A DNA stretch of 64,000 nucleotides from Haemonchus contortus (GCA_000469685.2 LS997563.1:12471940-12535939); one strand, 5' to 3'; positions 44,401-56,518 are shown, counted from the stretch's first letter. Notes: generated by a model from the letters alone, not told the origin. Made by a program: numbers and translations.

Positions 44401-47400
44401 ACGCTCCTCCCGTTCGTAACTATCTTTGCTTGAACAGTAACAGGAACGTAATACATACCCTTCAAAATGTCTTCATCGTTTTCAGTCACATTAGGAAAGG
44501 AAGCTTGTCGTTTCAGTGACAGAGTCGATCCGTTGAAACACATCATATCATTGTACTTTAATGTGAATTTAATAAGGGCCAAGCAATTCTAAAATCTTTT
44601 TAGGAACGTGACGAGCACCTTCTTCAATCCGCTGTCGGAGTCATATTCGGAGGTAATTGTTTTAATGAGCTCTTCTTTGGGGAAATTGACATTTGACTGC
44701 CGAGGGTGGATGTAAAACATAAAACTTAGCGTGCAGACGCAGGCTCCATTTAGCCGCTGATGGTGATTGCTTTCATGCTCTGCGAATGGCTGACGGCCGG
44801 AATCTATTTGTGTGGCATCCTGCCGTCCGGCATTCCAAGAAATTCCAAAAGAAACTGTCATGGTCCAACAGTCATCACAATATTCGCTGATGTGCCTGGC
44901 CCACCTAATTTTCAGTTCCTTGCGATAAGCAGCGCTTGCGTCGCGCAAAACAGGAAAACCTCATTCTCGAAAAGCAGAGCAGAAGGGACTGTGCTCGGGC
45001 GAGATGATATCGCCCTGCCGAGCGCTTCTCTTCATAAGTTCTTGTAGAATGACGAAATTTGATGGTGTAGTCATTGGTTCATGAAGCGTCCTTGTACACT
45101 GAGTAGGAAAACCCTTCTTGTTCAAGTCTTTAAATACCCTAAAATTCCATAGATAAGAGCGGTTTAATATACCGGTGGAAGATGAATTGGAATGAAATTG
45201 AAATTGAATGCAGTCATTTTCATTTTTTCATTTTTCACCGGTATATTAAACCGCTCTTATCTATGGAAATTTAGGGTACCATCTCTCTGCCGAGTTTCAG
45301 GGGTCTTTCAAACCGAGGAACTTCAGACGTAATGACGATCCCTATAGTCTCGCGATACTTGTATGAGTCTTGTGACAGTGTGGATATGATGGGTCGTAAT
45401 GAATCCCCTCCGAAACTTTGCTTGCTTGCGGGCTCTTCTTTATCTACTAGACTGCCAATGTTGTCGAGGATCACTTTTGGCAAGAATTCGTCAATTGTAG
45501 GCAACAGGCAAATTGGGTGATAGTTGCCAATATTGTTAAGTCAGGGTTTGCTGTTCAAATTTCTTAAAAGAGTGTTGAAGGAGCGACATCACATTTTGCA
45601 TAAGTTGGTAGGTAAGGAGCTACCCCTAAACGAGATTGTCAAAGAAATTGGAGTAGGTAGTAGATGACGTTGTTCATGGCCCTTCGAGGTCCAACTCTTT
45701 CGTCAGGTCGACGAAGTGTAGTCATCTTGGTCTTGTAAGCGGCGAAGCTTCGACGGGAACTCTGAGTACTCTTTAATCTTACAATTCAACAAAGAGTGCT
45801 GCTTGTCTATTTCAGATTTTCTCTCGCTTCTATGCATAGCTTTTGTTTGGGCGCTAGATGATGAATGCCTGTGGCCCACGCGATCACACGTTCATGTATC
45901 AGCTTGATAATATTCGATAAGAGACGTCTCTATGTAACTTGTAGGCTCTCTGCTTTGCTAGCACTATGATCGAGTGTTCCCATTTTCCCGCTCTAACTCA
46001 TGCCAAATTTGGCCGCTCTATGTCCAAAATTAACAATTTTTGCTTACGCTCCGCCCGCTGTGGGCGGAGTCCGGTTCTGCCACCCACCATAGGTGTTTCC
46101 ATCCTGCGTTCTGTATTTCTACCAAATTTGGACGCTCTAGGTCCACAAAAACATGAGATATATAATTCCGCTCAAACACTTAGTTTGCGCAAACCTCGTC
46201 CCATGTGGGCGGAGCCCAAACTTGCCACCCATCCTAGGTGTTCCCATCCTGCCTCCTATATTTCTACCAAATCTGATCGCTCTAGGTCCCGGGAACAGGA
46301 GATATGAATTTCCGGTCGGAACACACATACGAACACGCAGATTAGCGCGTTGTATATTGTAGGACGGTTGTGAGATGTAAATGATTGACGTTGAGCATGC
46401 TATCTGTGCATGCTGAGCATTTCGGTGAAATCTGTATCAGGGGTATTAACGGCTGGTCGATTGACAATCATCGAAAATGAAGGCATTCTAGCAAATTCCG
46501 TTTTGGTCTCTGTGACTAGGCTGAAAATATTTCTATACAGTTCTCATCAGGTGTTGATGCATTGTGAAAAGCTTAGTCTTCGATGCTTTAGAAGACGGTA
46601 AAGATCTTTATACGAACAACTACTCACAACAACTGACTCGATGGGGTTACGAAAAGATGGTTCTGCCTAAGGTAAAATATATTCAATTTCATTTACCTAT
46701 TTTTGGTATTTTTCTTTCTTCTTCTCATCTCCGTTTTCGCCACCAAATTCAGTTGAATCTCGCAGCTTGCAGGTTGATCGTGCCGTGGAAGCCACACAAC
46801 CTTTCACAGGATATCTGTCAATGTTCGCTTTAATCTACCGCACATATGGGATAATTTGGCAATACATCGTGGTGAGTGCTCGGCTTAGAATTGAGAGTTC
46901 CATTGAGTGTGAGAAACTCAAAGCGAATTCTACGTCTGCGTACAATGATTTTCAGGATAACCGCTTGGAGACTACTATAGCTCTTGAGTTCTACGATAAC
47001 GATGGGGTTTGCGTTTCGTTCCCACTTGATCACACAGAGGAATTCGTAGTTCCTGAGGTAAGTTGAACTTGCTCCATACGGATACAGGTGAAATCGAATC
47101 TTTTTCTAAAGGTTTTTGGCGCAAATCTGTAGTACGAATCTTTTAAAGTCTCAGTTAACGACATTAGTAGGTGCCGTTCTCAAGTTGAAGCACTGATTGG
47201 AGCAGAATAGTACATCGCTAGTGAGGAAAACGAGGTAGTCCGGAGAATTCGCGAAGTCTAAGGTTTTTCCAAATTAAAGAATCCCCCAGAAGACGAGATC
47301 TTACCCTCTAAGTCCATAAAAAGGGTGATAAGTCGACGCCACTAGTTTCCGAACCCTTACTGCATTCCATGCGTTTTTTCGACAGAACAACTCACCTTGC

Positions 47401-48099
47401 GCATGGAGACGGGCCAAAGGTTCGTCCCAGTAGGAAGTCTCAAAAGCTTTTCGTACCGAACCAAGTCTCGAATAGCACGGCAGATAAGTGAAAAGTGATA
47501 GATGACCGATGCCGATGTGAGCATTTTTCTTAACATCAAGGTTTTTAGGATTCCGTTGATTTCTTATTGCGGTGAATATATACCAACCAATTTCAGCCAA
47601 AAAGGTATTTCTGGGAATTAATGACCCACGATGACCGATACCAAGTGCTTGTAATCTTCAGAGCCCCGTATAGTTGCTTGTTATTGTTCGATCCGTAGCG
47701 AAGTAGTGTACCGTAAGCGCTCTGTGCGCTGGTTTGGAGCTCTCAAACGACCACCAAAACAAAGGTAGCAAATAAAATTAACGAATCCGCGATAAGCGCG
47801 TTACCAATCACTTCAATCACTGTACACTGTACGATTTTCTACGCTTACTACGCCACGGTCTAGGCGGATTCATTTTTAAAAAGACGAAGTATACTATGCA
47901 AGCCTCTCAACTCTTCACAATTTCGTTTCAGCATCTTTCGATAGAGGCTTTGGAGTCAAGGCTAGCTAAGAAGAAGTTTGATTCTGATGAAGAGTCCAGC
48001 GAAAGTGAGGGCGACCAACCATCAGAGGTGGAGATTCCTGATGAAGGCATTGTGGAGATCAAAGGCGAAGCAGCTGGAGGCGATAAAAAGGATAATTAG
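41467..48099 (+). CDS. tex-264: TEX264 orthologue (ER membrane GyrI-like protein), seven exons
   Basis: In vertebrates TEX264 is a single-pass ER protein with a cytosolic GyrI-like domain; it serves as an ER-phagy receptor and a p97/VCP cofactor in repair of DNA-protein crosslinks. Exons: 41467-41559, 43254-43355, 43465-43524, 46551-46671, 46773-46871, 46956-47057, 47932-48099; every intron is phase 0 with consensus sites. Exon 1 encodes a membrane anchor (FIAVCLLILAYVAFKFAVSG). The GyrI-like core follows: SLTVYYKHHIGAYSG (TEX264 VTVAYKFHMGLYGE), TFGIYYDNP (IAVYYDNP), LTRWGYEKMVLP, PFTGYLSMFALIY, and LEFYDNDGVCVSFPLD ending in EEFVVPE. The C-terminal tail is short, acidic and Ser-rich. Total about 247 residues against 313 in human. 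Exon 4 contains one surplus A in AAAA (46567-46570); dropping it joins VLMHCE to SLVFDAL in frame. Intron 3 is 3 kb and full of repeats. Neighbours give no functional hint. Confidence 0.87.
42065..42557. repeat. Foldback element with 155-bp arms in TEX264 intron 1
   Basis: Arms 42065-42219 and 42403-42557 are inverted copies (outer edge AGGGGTAGTCTACTTATCTTGG, inner edge GAATTTTGCTCGACAGTAGTA). The 183-base loop holds a tRNA-like stretch (GTGACTTAGAGGTAGTGGTC ... GAGGGGTCCCTCCCC). Confidence 0.85.
43690..44400 (-). pseudogene. RTE-clade LINE reverse transcriptase fragment
   Basis: On the minus strand: RKARRSFVNYKAKMTFF, EKLIYDFHSNHFHCHAYLPS, IRHAITSIKS and TKPEHLKSL match the region before the RT fingers of RTE elements. 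Further down, HHRLADDIVFVIPNGKHAER (about 43705-43760) carries the FADD-type catalytic box with both aspartates. The part between is lost or shifted. It lies in intron 3 of the TEX264 gene, antisense to it. Confidence 0.8.
44600..45760 (-). pseudogene. Second RTE-clade LINE fragment, internally deleted and split by a hairpin element
   Basis: Minus-strand order: AAYKTKMTTL and MNNVIYYLL near 45700-45740, then RRGFITTHHIHTVTRLIQVS near 45330-45390 (fingers). The hairpin at 45135-45278 follows, then LNKKGFPTQCTRTLHE and RSARQGDIISPEHSPF (palm). It then jumps directly to the C-terminal RDASAAYRKELKIRWARHIS near 44900-44940. The catalytic FADD segment is missing. Many stops. Confidence 0.78.
45135..45278. 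repeat. Hairpin (MITE-like) element, arms about 44 bp, inserted in the RTE fragment
   Basis: TACCCTAAAATTCCATAGAT...ACCGGTG is matched by CACCGGTATATTAAACCGCT...AGGGTA. The surrounding RTE reading continues on both sides, so this is an insertion. The flanking TA-type duplication is uncertain. Confidence 0.8.
46000..46325. repeat. Tandem duplication, unit about 145 bp (TEX264 intron 3)
   Basis: GTGGGCGGAGTCC...CTACCAAATTTGGACGCTCTAGGTCC and GTGGGCGGAGCCC...CTACCAAATCTGATCGCTCTAGGTCC are consecutive related units, with a partial one before (GCCAAATTTGGCCGCTCTATGTCC). A single diverged unit is near 52006-52070. Confidence 0.65.
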
Positions 48100-48829
48100 G
48101 AATATCATTGGTGTATGTACGGTTTTTCGCTTTTCTTTCGATATTGTATTGATCCACGCTTGCTTTTGTGCATCTTAGACAATTTGTCTTACATCAGTGC
48201 CTTACCGGTTATTTTTTTCTTCTGTTTTTCACCATGGTACAAATTCAGATGAAATTTCACGCTTTTCTAGCTTGGGAAAAATGTACAGATCTCCCGTCAA
48301 ATCTGGACTTCTCGATGGGCTTTTAATGTATTAATTCAAGATTATAAAAATAAGAAAAAAACAGCCATCAGTGTGTTTTCAAGGAACACTGTTTTATATG
48401 GTCTTAAGAACTTAATCCAGTTGGTCGGATAACGGCCCATGGCATTCGTGAGCGCGTCTGAAACAACACGAGTCAGTTACAATGCCCTGGTCAAGTCACC
48501 CTGCTTACGCTAGGCTCCCCTTTTTCCTCTAACTATGTTGAAATGCACGGTTTGGCCTCCATTCTTCTCTCCATATCGAATTATTCATTTCTGACCACAA
48601 ATACTTCCAAAGGAACCTTCCACTGCTACGCGGGCACTACAAATTCGACAGGGGGCGGATACGCTTTAGGAAAATCCACTTGTTGTCTTTCATCTTGACA
48701 ATGTTCCTCCATTAGGAATCCAACGCTTTCTTCTGTTAGGCCTACTGGCGCCCCTATTTTTAAAACTAGGCACTCCGGATGATCAACCGAAGCCTACAAC
48801 TGTGGTTACTAATGATCTTGAATGATGAT
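48100..48829. other. TEX264 3' flank; nothing else firm
   Basis: No canonical AATAAA is seen close to the stop. A possible minus-strand exon after TTGTTTCAG near 48455 has no supporting partner. Confidence 0.35.
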
Positions 48830-50480
48830 AACAACGCTATCAGAAGTTCATGATCATTGGCCAAGGTTCATTAACTATTTGCGATCGGTTAGTTTCGTTG
48901 GAATTGATACCGGAATAAGGCAATACGTGGTCCCGCATTTGTCATTCGATTTTTGTCAAGGGTTCACCGAAGGGTTCAGAAGCAAAAAGTTATGGTTCCT
49001 CATCAGCTTTTTAGGTGTGGCCGCTCCCTATAATCCGCTGTCTCCGATCAAGCTATACTCCACATTACACTCAAAGAAGTGGGAATCCTTCATTGCCATA
49101 CCAAAGAAAGACGTGATCCAGTTCCGAATATCAAACGTTGCTAGTTGTTAATAGTCCTTGTCACCAACCACCCACGATCCCGACAAATGTTACTCCATTG
49201 TCCAGATGTCGAGCTTCTACTCTTTGCCGATGGGCGCGATCGACTCGTTGGCTTTCGCACATGTAGCTGCTCACCGTACAGCACCTATCGACTGTTAACA
49301 TCCCCCTTCGTCAGTCCCATCACACTCTACATGCTTCTCCAAAGGGTAAAAATTCTTACACACCAGGAACGCCACAGACTCAGTTACTCACGTGTAGGTC
49401 CTTATCATTTATTGTCAGTTCATCTCAGTTTGCCATTAGCCCCTCCCACCACACTCCAAGTTATCCACAAAGTGCCAAGGCTATACACAGGTCCCGACCC
49501 TTGTTTTCGTTCCTCTTTATTGTCTCTTACAATGATTGCTACGTGTCTTCTACAGCTCAGCCAGATAGGTTTATTATATAAAGACTGAAACGGCTTTGTT
49601 CGGTCCAGTCGATTTAAACAAACGAATCGTGTCAAGGACGTTGAAATGGGTCGAAGCTCTTGGTCTGTGGACCGAATGAACCGTCGAATAAAGCAGTTTT
49701 TCTATAACAGACCTGGTCAGCTGAGTAGTATAAGACATAGTGCGAATGCCCAGGTTTCAAGAATACAAAACATGGAAATGTATATCAGGCTTTGTCACCA
49801 ACTACGCTTGATGCCCCAAATCACCTACAAAATTGTCGAGTCCCACTAGAAACCTCTGATGAGCGTTAAGGACTCAGTGGTTCTTGCCTTCAATTTCTTC
49901 CCATCAGCCACTATCAAATGGTATCAGTTCTTATCACTGAGCATCCCGCCCCAGCTCAAATCCTTTACCAAGGTGTCAAGGTTCAAATGTTGGCAGGAAG
50001 GGCGAAACGAATCTGTGGCTTTTACCTTCTATAATGCCTTGCTAGGCTGAATCGATTGTTGTCCATCCTCTTTACCAACCACCCACGGTTCCTCTACGCC
50101 CCACATCTACAGAAGCGCCAAGCTATCGACCCGCGGAGCTCAATGGACCAGAGGCTCTTGCCTGGCTACCTATCAGACACTATTAAGTATTATCAGGGTC
50201 TATCGCAATGCATTTACAACAGCTACGGTAACTTACAGCTCATATCACCCGGCAAGATGTCCATATTCCGATAATATCTGGAAAGACGTAGTCGGATCTG
50301 TGGCTTTTACCTTCTATATCTCCTTATCAGGTCTCATTAGTTGTCATCGATACCTCTCACGAGCCATTAAACCTTACATCACCTACCAAAGTCAGAGTAT
50401 GATAGGAATGGTGTAGCGGGTACCATAGCTCTTTCCTTTGAAGTTTCCTCATCAGTTCCTATCAACTGATTTCACTCTGT
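48830..50480. repeat. Diverged tandem array, unit about 135-147 bp
   Basis: Related lines recur: TTCTTGCCTTCAATTTCTTC (49880), GTGGCTTTTACCTTCTATAA (50015), CTCTTGCCTGGCTACCTATC (50151), GTGGCTTTTACCTTCTATAT (50300), CTCTTTCCTTTGAAGTTTCC (50428). Each is followed by TATCAG/CATCAG-type text. Spacings are about 135, 136, 149 and 128. ACCAACCACCCACG recurs at 49166 and 50078. Earlier units are too eroded to delimit. Confidence 0.5.
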
Positions 50481-50532
50481 ACCAATAGCCATCATTCTTC
50501 TTCTCCTGCGCGCTGTATAAAGATATTACATA

Positions 50533-51541
50533 CAGGGTGCAGCAAAAATATGGTAACAACTTCAAGGACGTCCTCAATTATCTTGCTTGGAGGGTTTCTC
50601 CAAATCTGCACCTTCCCTTATACTTATGATATGCCTTAGCCTACATATCTACTTTGGTGCTCTCAACTCGTCAGATTTCGAAAAACCATAGAGCCTCGCA
50701 GACATCTACCAACCGTTCCGTCTTTGTGCGCATTTGGTGAGTCCTTTTCCGGGATCACTACTCGTTCCAACATTTCCCACATGACAGTCTCTTGAATCGC
50801 GATGCGTGAACAGGTCAACGACAAACCCCAAAACGGTCGTCGTGCCTCACATACGACCACTTTTCCTAATAGAATTGCTTGGGAAACAGTACGCTGCGGA
50901 ACCTGCAGAAATGCGAGAAATATACCTGCTGATCCGTTTGTATGTCCCACTCCGTTGAGAAGAGTCTACCCCGAGTAAACACAATTGTGTCCAGATAAGA
51001 TCCAAAAGTCTTATAATCTTCATGACGAAAAGAAGTTGGAGAGAAAAAACATAGGCCGGCACGCTCTCCGACAGGCATTTTTTCTGACTGAAGGGTGTGG
51101 GAGAAATGTTGAGGTCTTAGAGTATACGTATATTTCACACTTCGAGTGCTGAAGCCGCTGAGAAAAGTCGGATCGCTTCTCGCAGCCATTTTCCCTTTTT
51201 CATGATGGTTTGGGCTAGAATCTCTACCATCAGAGGGGTATCTAGTCCATACTAGAGAGGAAAGCCTGCGCTCCATAACACACCACTGTTGTTGTTCCTA
51301 AGACATCATCGAAAAAAGCCCAGGCTGGAGTTTTTTAAGAAGCTCTGCAAGCCAACGTCGAGGAGTAGCTGAAGCGTCTTCGAGCTACAATTAGCACAAG
51401 AGCCGGTTATTCAAGATGACCGTGTGTTTACTTGGTAGCTGCAGTGCATTGTAAATAACTCACATGAATTTATCATGTATTAATATGAACTGCGATTTCT
51501 AAAGCCCAATTCTTTTGTTACCATATTTATGACGCACCCTG
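50533..51541. mobile_element. Tc1/mariner (IS630-type) relic with CAGGGTGC ends
   Basis: The ends CAGGGTGCAGCAAAAATATGGTAACAA and the inverse of CAGGGTGCGTCATAAATATGGTAACAA bound 1009 bp; the left flank is TA. Inside, a minus-strand reading near 50880-50930 looks like a helix-turn-helix (IFLAFLQVPQRTVSQAI). A plus-strand reading contains NLHDEKKLE (near 51018) and MMVWARIS (near 51205), resembling the catalytic blocks DEKxF and MVWAGIS. Orientation is therefore mixed and coding capacity is gone. Confidence 0.65.
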
Positions 51542-53249
51542 CATAGATAGATATAGTCGCCACGGTGATGGATACCAAATAGTCCTTCCAAACAGGACAT
51601 ACGTGAAGTATATCATCCAAAAGGTAAACAGTTGTTCATTAATATTATACTTCAATTCAATGACGCGTAACTGAAAGCGAGTCCGGAACTGTAACAATTT
51701 AGTTATGTGTAGAATTATGCGCGAGAAAACAGCGAGACCCCACAGAAGGGGGAGTCAATACCTAAAAAATGAGCACCGGCCGGAATTGCTGGTCCTTTAT
51801 ACCCTCCAGGGAGGTTTTCAAACCCACTCAAAAAACTCTCAAGAGTTCGATGTTCAAACCATGCTCACTACGTTTGAGGATGTCCCCCCGTCGATGTGAT
51901 GCTCTGCGCGATTCTCCATAGACCACAATTTGCCCTGCTGATCCCCCTCATTCTTCAACCCCCTTTCTTGGTTTAGATTGCTACTTGTACTGTACTCCTT
52001 CCAAATCTCGAAGCTGCACTCAATGCTCTAGGTCCAGGAGGGCAGCAGTTATGAACTTACGGGCAAACACGTCCCCCGACACTCACAACAGCACACACAA
52101 TCAAAAACACAGTGAATCATGTATGTATGGTTCATGGCTGGCTCAGGGTTGATTTTTCCATGTCTGACGAGCTTGCGACATCTGTTATTCAGCTTTCAGG
52201 CGTGAGTGGGAACTGCGATAGTACCTTCATACAGTAGAGCACCTCATGAGCATATCAACTGAACAAACATCAAAAGGTCCATCTTTTATTTCGGATACAG
52301 TGGGGCAAAATCACATTTCACTCGGGACTTAGGACTGCATGAAATGCTACTGCCCACTGTCGTTTTAGATAATCTCACTTCTTTTTTGGTTTGAGACTAT
52401 GTAGGACTGGAAAATAATGCCAGAAGGAGGATCATCTTCAGCTGCTCATTTATTTATTCTAAATCTAGTTGTCGCTTGCCTATATGAATTTGGAGCATCA
52501 TGGTTCGGCTCACATATAGCTTTATGTACAAAAAGATATAACGTTAGAATCTGCACACTATTACTAGCGTGTCCATGGGACTTTGAGTGGGCGTGGAACC
52601 CCATGTTCAGCTACGTCAGGCACTACTTTACCCCTTAGCGAACTTGTCTGTATGGTCGAAGCGTGGGTAATGAAGACCACCTAGATGAAGAACTTTTTCC
52701 CCTGTCTTCATTTGTTTTTACGTAATAATGCAAGTTTTCATTCAGCTTTACCGAAAAACGCTAGTCAAGAAGAGGAAGTCGGCAGATAAAGGTTGATGTG
52801 GGAATCCTAACTAGCGTAGTCTTGTATATGGCTTACACATCCTCGAGGTAACCTGATACAGCAATTCCAAAGGTCGTACGCTGCACGAACGTCTGAAGAG
52901 GTGAAACTGTTATGAGTAATGCTATGATGGTACCACCGAACGAATAGCGTTATTACTTTCTGTATGGATGTTCAGTTTTATAGAATCCGCTAGCAGTGTT
53001 TTGTGGGAACTGTCCAGGCAAACGCTGTTCTCTGGCTGCTCTCCAGCAACCGCTTTCTTTATGATACGGTCGAGAGAAGAATCATTTTTCTCTGTCGTAG
53101 AAGCAAATTACGATAGTGATGGACATGTGAGGTATTGTTTCCCCTTTCATTTATGCAGAACCAACTTCTCCATTTCCTTTCCAAGATAGCGTCGAATGCC
53201 ACATCACCGCAGCGGGGTGTACGTATATACTTACGTGTTTTCACATTTA
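51542..53249. other. Intergenic, nothing firm
   Basis: An open frame at 52417-52638 contains a hydrophobic stretch (HLFILNLVVACLYEFG) but has no splice or family support. Confidence 0.35.
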
Positions 53250-54390
53250 CAGAGCGTCCCAAAATCATGGGCGCCAACTCATTACAATGTATTTGAAGCT
53301 TCCTAACTAAGAATGAAGTCTATATGCACCTTTGCTAATATGTGCTGCAACGTGCTGCAATCACATTTTAAAATATCCCCATGAGCGCGGGCAGAGGCCC
53401 AGAATTTGTTCTCGAACTCCTTGCATGTCGCACACAGGTGTCCTCCATTTCTTCCCAGTCTTTCTTGACTCTTGCTTTCTAGCACTCCAAACGGGCACTC
53501 AAAACCTGAAAGGTTCCCTTCTAATCAGGGACCAAATGGAGGGGTCAGGTGAGTTAAGATCTGGAAAGCAGGATGGCCATTCCTCTTGCTAATAAAGTCG
53601 GGCAGCTGGCGTCAGCACCACTCTAGGGCGAGCTTGACTCTGAAGGCTGGAAAATCCTACTGCTGGGAGGACTACGAGCTGTCCCAAGAAGCGGAGTTAG
53701 ATCAGTTCTTCATTGCGTACATCAGTATGCTCTTTGAGTACACGTCTTTGTTGTTTTTCACGAGAGCACCAACGAAACCACGAACGTGCTACCCTTTCCA
53801 CTAACTCCCTCACAAAACATCATTTTTCTGTTCTCATAGCAACTTTTTTTGTGGAAGATTGCACGTTAGATGTTTATGGCCAAAATTTAATCGTTTTATT
53901 CGTTGAGGGTGAATTTTCGTAAAAAGCTTAGCAAGAGAAAACGATGAAGGGCTGCATGTCTCCTCTCAACAGTGTTAGCAACTTCCTGCATTTTTTACCC
54001 TTCATTGTCTATTGAGATCGGAAATGAAGCGGCATTTCTGCATACGATAAGAGCGGCTGTAGTGCTTCTGCTGAAAATTTGTCCAGCGAAAACCTCGAAG
54101 AATCCTGCTCCTTCGCCGTCTATTTAATGAGTCACCTAGGACCACAACCGACTTGCAAACGGACAATTTCAATAGCCTTGTCTTTGGGAACACGGGCCTT
54201 TCTACTTCTTCCTGGTCTGTCTCTGATCAACTCTCCTCCTCCGTATCGTTCATTAGCCTTTGTAGATATTATAGGAATCACAAAGATTTTCAAAATGCCT
54301 TTCCACCTCTGGCATGCCAATGATTTCGAGTGCCACTGAATGAGCCTCGACCATCTAAAAGATATTAGAAACTTCACTTCAGTAACCATG
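53250..54390 (-). mobile_element. Second Tc1/mariner copy of the CAGGGTGTCCC family, right end lost
   Basis: The left end CAGAGCGTCCCAAAATCATGGGCGCCAA follows TA (53248-53249) and resembles the ends at 28086/29351. On the minus strand the order is: ETIRRRRVDQRQTR-like segment near 54250, RSYRMQKCRFISDLNRQ (54000-54050), and the C-terminal LESKSQERLGRNGG / ARAHGDI (53370-53485). The matching right terminus could not be found, so that side is probably deleted. Confidence 0.65.
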
Positions 54391-56518
54391 CATATTGTAA
54401 GAGAACATAAATGGAGTGACGCTTGCTCTGCAGTTGACTTCCTTTTTATGTTTCCGATTTTCCAGGTTGCTTTTGTGATTCAGTAACCCCACTTGGATTC
54501 GTAAAGCATGACAACGTTGGAATGGAGCCTCTCTATGTTGGCTTTGATTCAGGTGCCGTTGCTAGCAGGTCATTCTTGAGCGTGCTGAATTGTACAGATA
54601 AAGGGATGACTCACGTCAGCGCTGTCGCAAGTGGGCGGTTGTTATCAAAATGAATTGGCAGTAAATCCAACTCACTCGCAAGTACCGTGTGATGCTTGAC
54701 TCGGACATTGCTACACAAGCGTCTTGGCGTTGGTGCTGATTGTGAATTGCTGGCGAGCACTACTGTAAGCCTTCGGAAAATATGTGACAATAACGCGATC
54801 TGCTAAAGAGCATCTAGCTACAGGGCCTAAGGAACACGGCCCAGTGCCAGTTCCGGCCAGATCAACACAAAGTTCCCATTTGCTAGAGAAATCCATGTCG
54901 TTTCCTTCTGTGTTTGAGAACGATCAGCACTATGCCACGTATGATATGCTATATGATCATTCAGCGAGTTGTTTCAAGCATAGCAATAGCTATTATACCT
55001 CGATCGATATCCGCCTGAGCCAAGCAAACCTTTACCCTTCCGGGGGCTGTTGATTGGTACCAGTCTCGTTTGGGAGGATAAAAGCACTGACTTGTGCAAC
55101 GGTTGGCCACCGCAAGTCATTGTATAGGCCACATACCCATACAATCGCTCCGATTCTGAATGCAAGTCGGATGCATGGCGCATCACACAGACGGGATTGA
55201 TTAACGCTGAAAAAAGAAAAGATTATTCTATATTGGCTCAGAGGCAAAAGGACACACTGCAGTTTTTTGTGATCAGTTTTTTAGACGTTTTTTGGGCATC
55301 ATACCTTCGTTGACTGAAGAAATTTCTTGCTTTTACACTCGCTCAATCATTCCCATTAGTTGTCGTGTCTGTGATATTCATTCTTCAAGATGGCTGCTAA
55401 CAATGACATCATATGTTGCTGTCATGTGCCTTTGTCGGCAAGACTAGTCTCCAGCAATGGTCATCATACGTCTGAATTGCCACAAACAGGCCAGACGGAG
55501 GCAAGAGTTCAGTTTTGGAATTCCACTCAGACTGGTTGATTCAGAAGTGGATTCGAGGTGTGCCTAATTCCATTGAAGTGAGATCATCTCAAGCGATTTT
55601 CTTGGCTACTTGTTGCTTTACGCCGTCCTTGGTGTAGGTACGCCTACTTCACCAACAAATTTCAAAGTTTAGCTAAAAAGTGGTTAAAGGCAACAAAGGT
55701 TACGTTAATGTTGTTCAGTAGTAGGTCCATTTTGATTCTTCGACGTCAACTTGACCCCTACCTTGTTGACTGAGGAGAAATTGACTTGCATTTATAGGCG
55801 ACCTGGCATCAAAAGAGACGGGAGCTACCGTTTTATGATGACCCAACTTCTCCAAGCGTGAAACTGAAACAAAGAATTTAGTGAAAAATCAAAAGGATTA
55901 TCACGTTGAATCTGTAAATCTGTTCGATGGATTGGGTAACACCTTCTCGCTTTTCAATTGACACTGCACTGGTGAAGTTAAATTTGGAGACTGTCTCTGA
56001 TTCCGAATGACATCTGAAAGCATCACGAGTGCCCTACAATAATCAAGTGACTTCGACGCAGACCTAGGAAACCTCCGATTTTCGTAGTTTTTGCTAAAGT
56101 TTCTTTGTGGAGTGAACTCTTTCAAGAGCAGGTTTTCTTAATGCAGGTATGCAGGTAGTACAATAAAAAGTTGTTTTCAGTGTTAAGTGCAAGGCCAATA
56201 GTGTTAGCAGCCTCGGCGAACAAGTTAAGGAATCGGAATGTTCCGTTAAAACACTCAATCATCGAGATTCATCGAGAACTTGGTCATTCAATGTTGTCTA
56301 ATGTGCCAGGCTGTACGGTCAAGAAAGGCGACGACTATGAATTACTACTGATTATGGGTAGCCAACTTATACAGACCAGTAGAGCAGCGTACCTACAAGT
56401 TGATTACTTGAAGTAATATGTAGCTGAGACCTTTGGACGGATTCCCCTGAATATCGAACAAACATGTTCTCAGAGGTCATGGTATTTGAGGTTCGTAAAA
56501 TAATAGAAATCAATAATA
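54391..56518. other. Intergenic; one SINE, nothing else recognised
   Basis: Short open frames without splice support. Confidence 0.4.
55036..55209 (+). repeat. SINE copy, 5'-truncated
   Basis: Body only: GTTGATTGGTACCAGTCTCG, GGCCACCGCAAGTCATTGTA, TATAGGCCACATACCCAT, end ACGGGATTGATTAACGCTG. Confidence 0.75.

Noticed and set aside
45161..45176. GGTTTAATATACC resembling the nematode SL1 leader start
   Set aside because: It is part of the hairpin arm and diverges from GGTTTAATTACCC; no SL RNA structure or Sm site follows.
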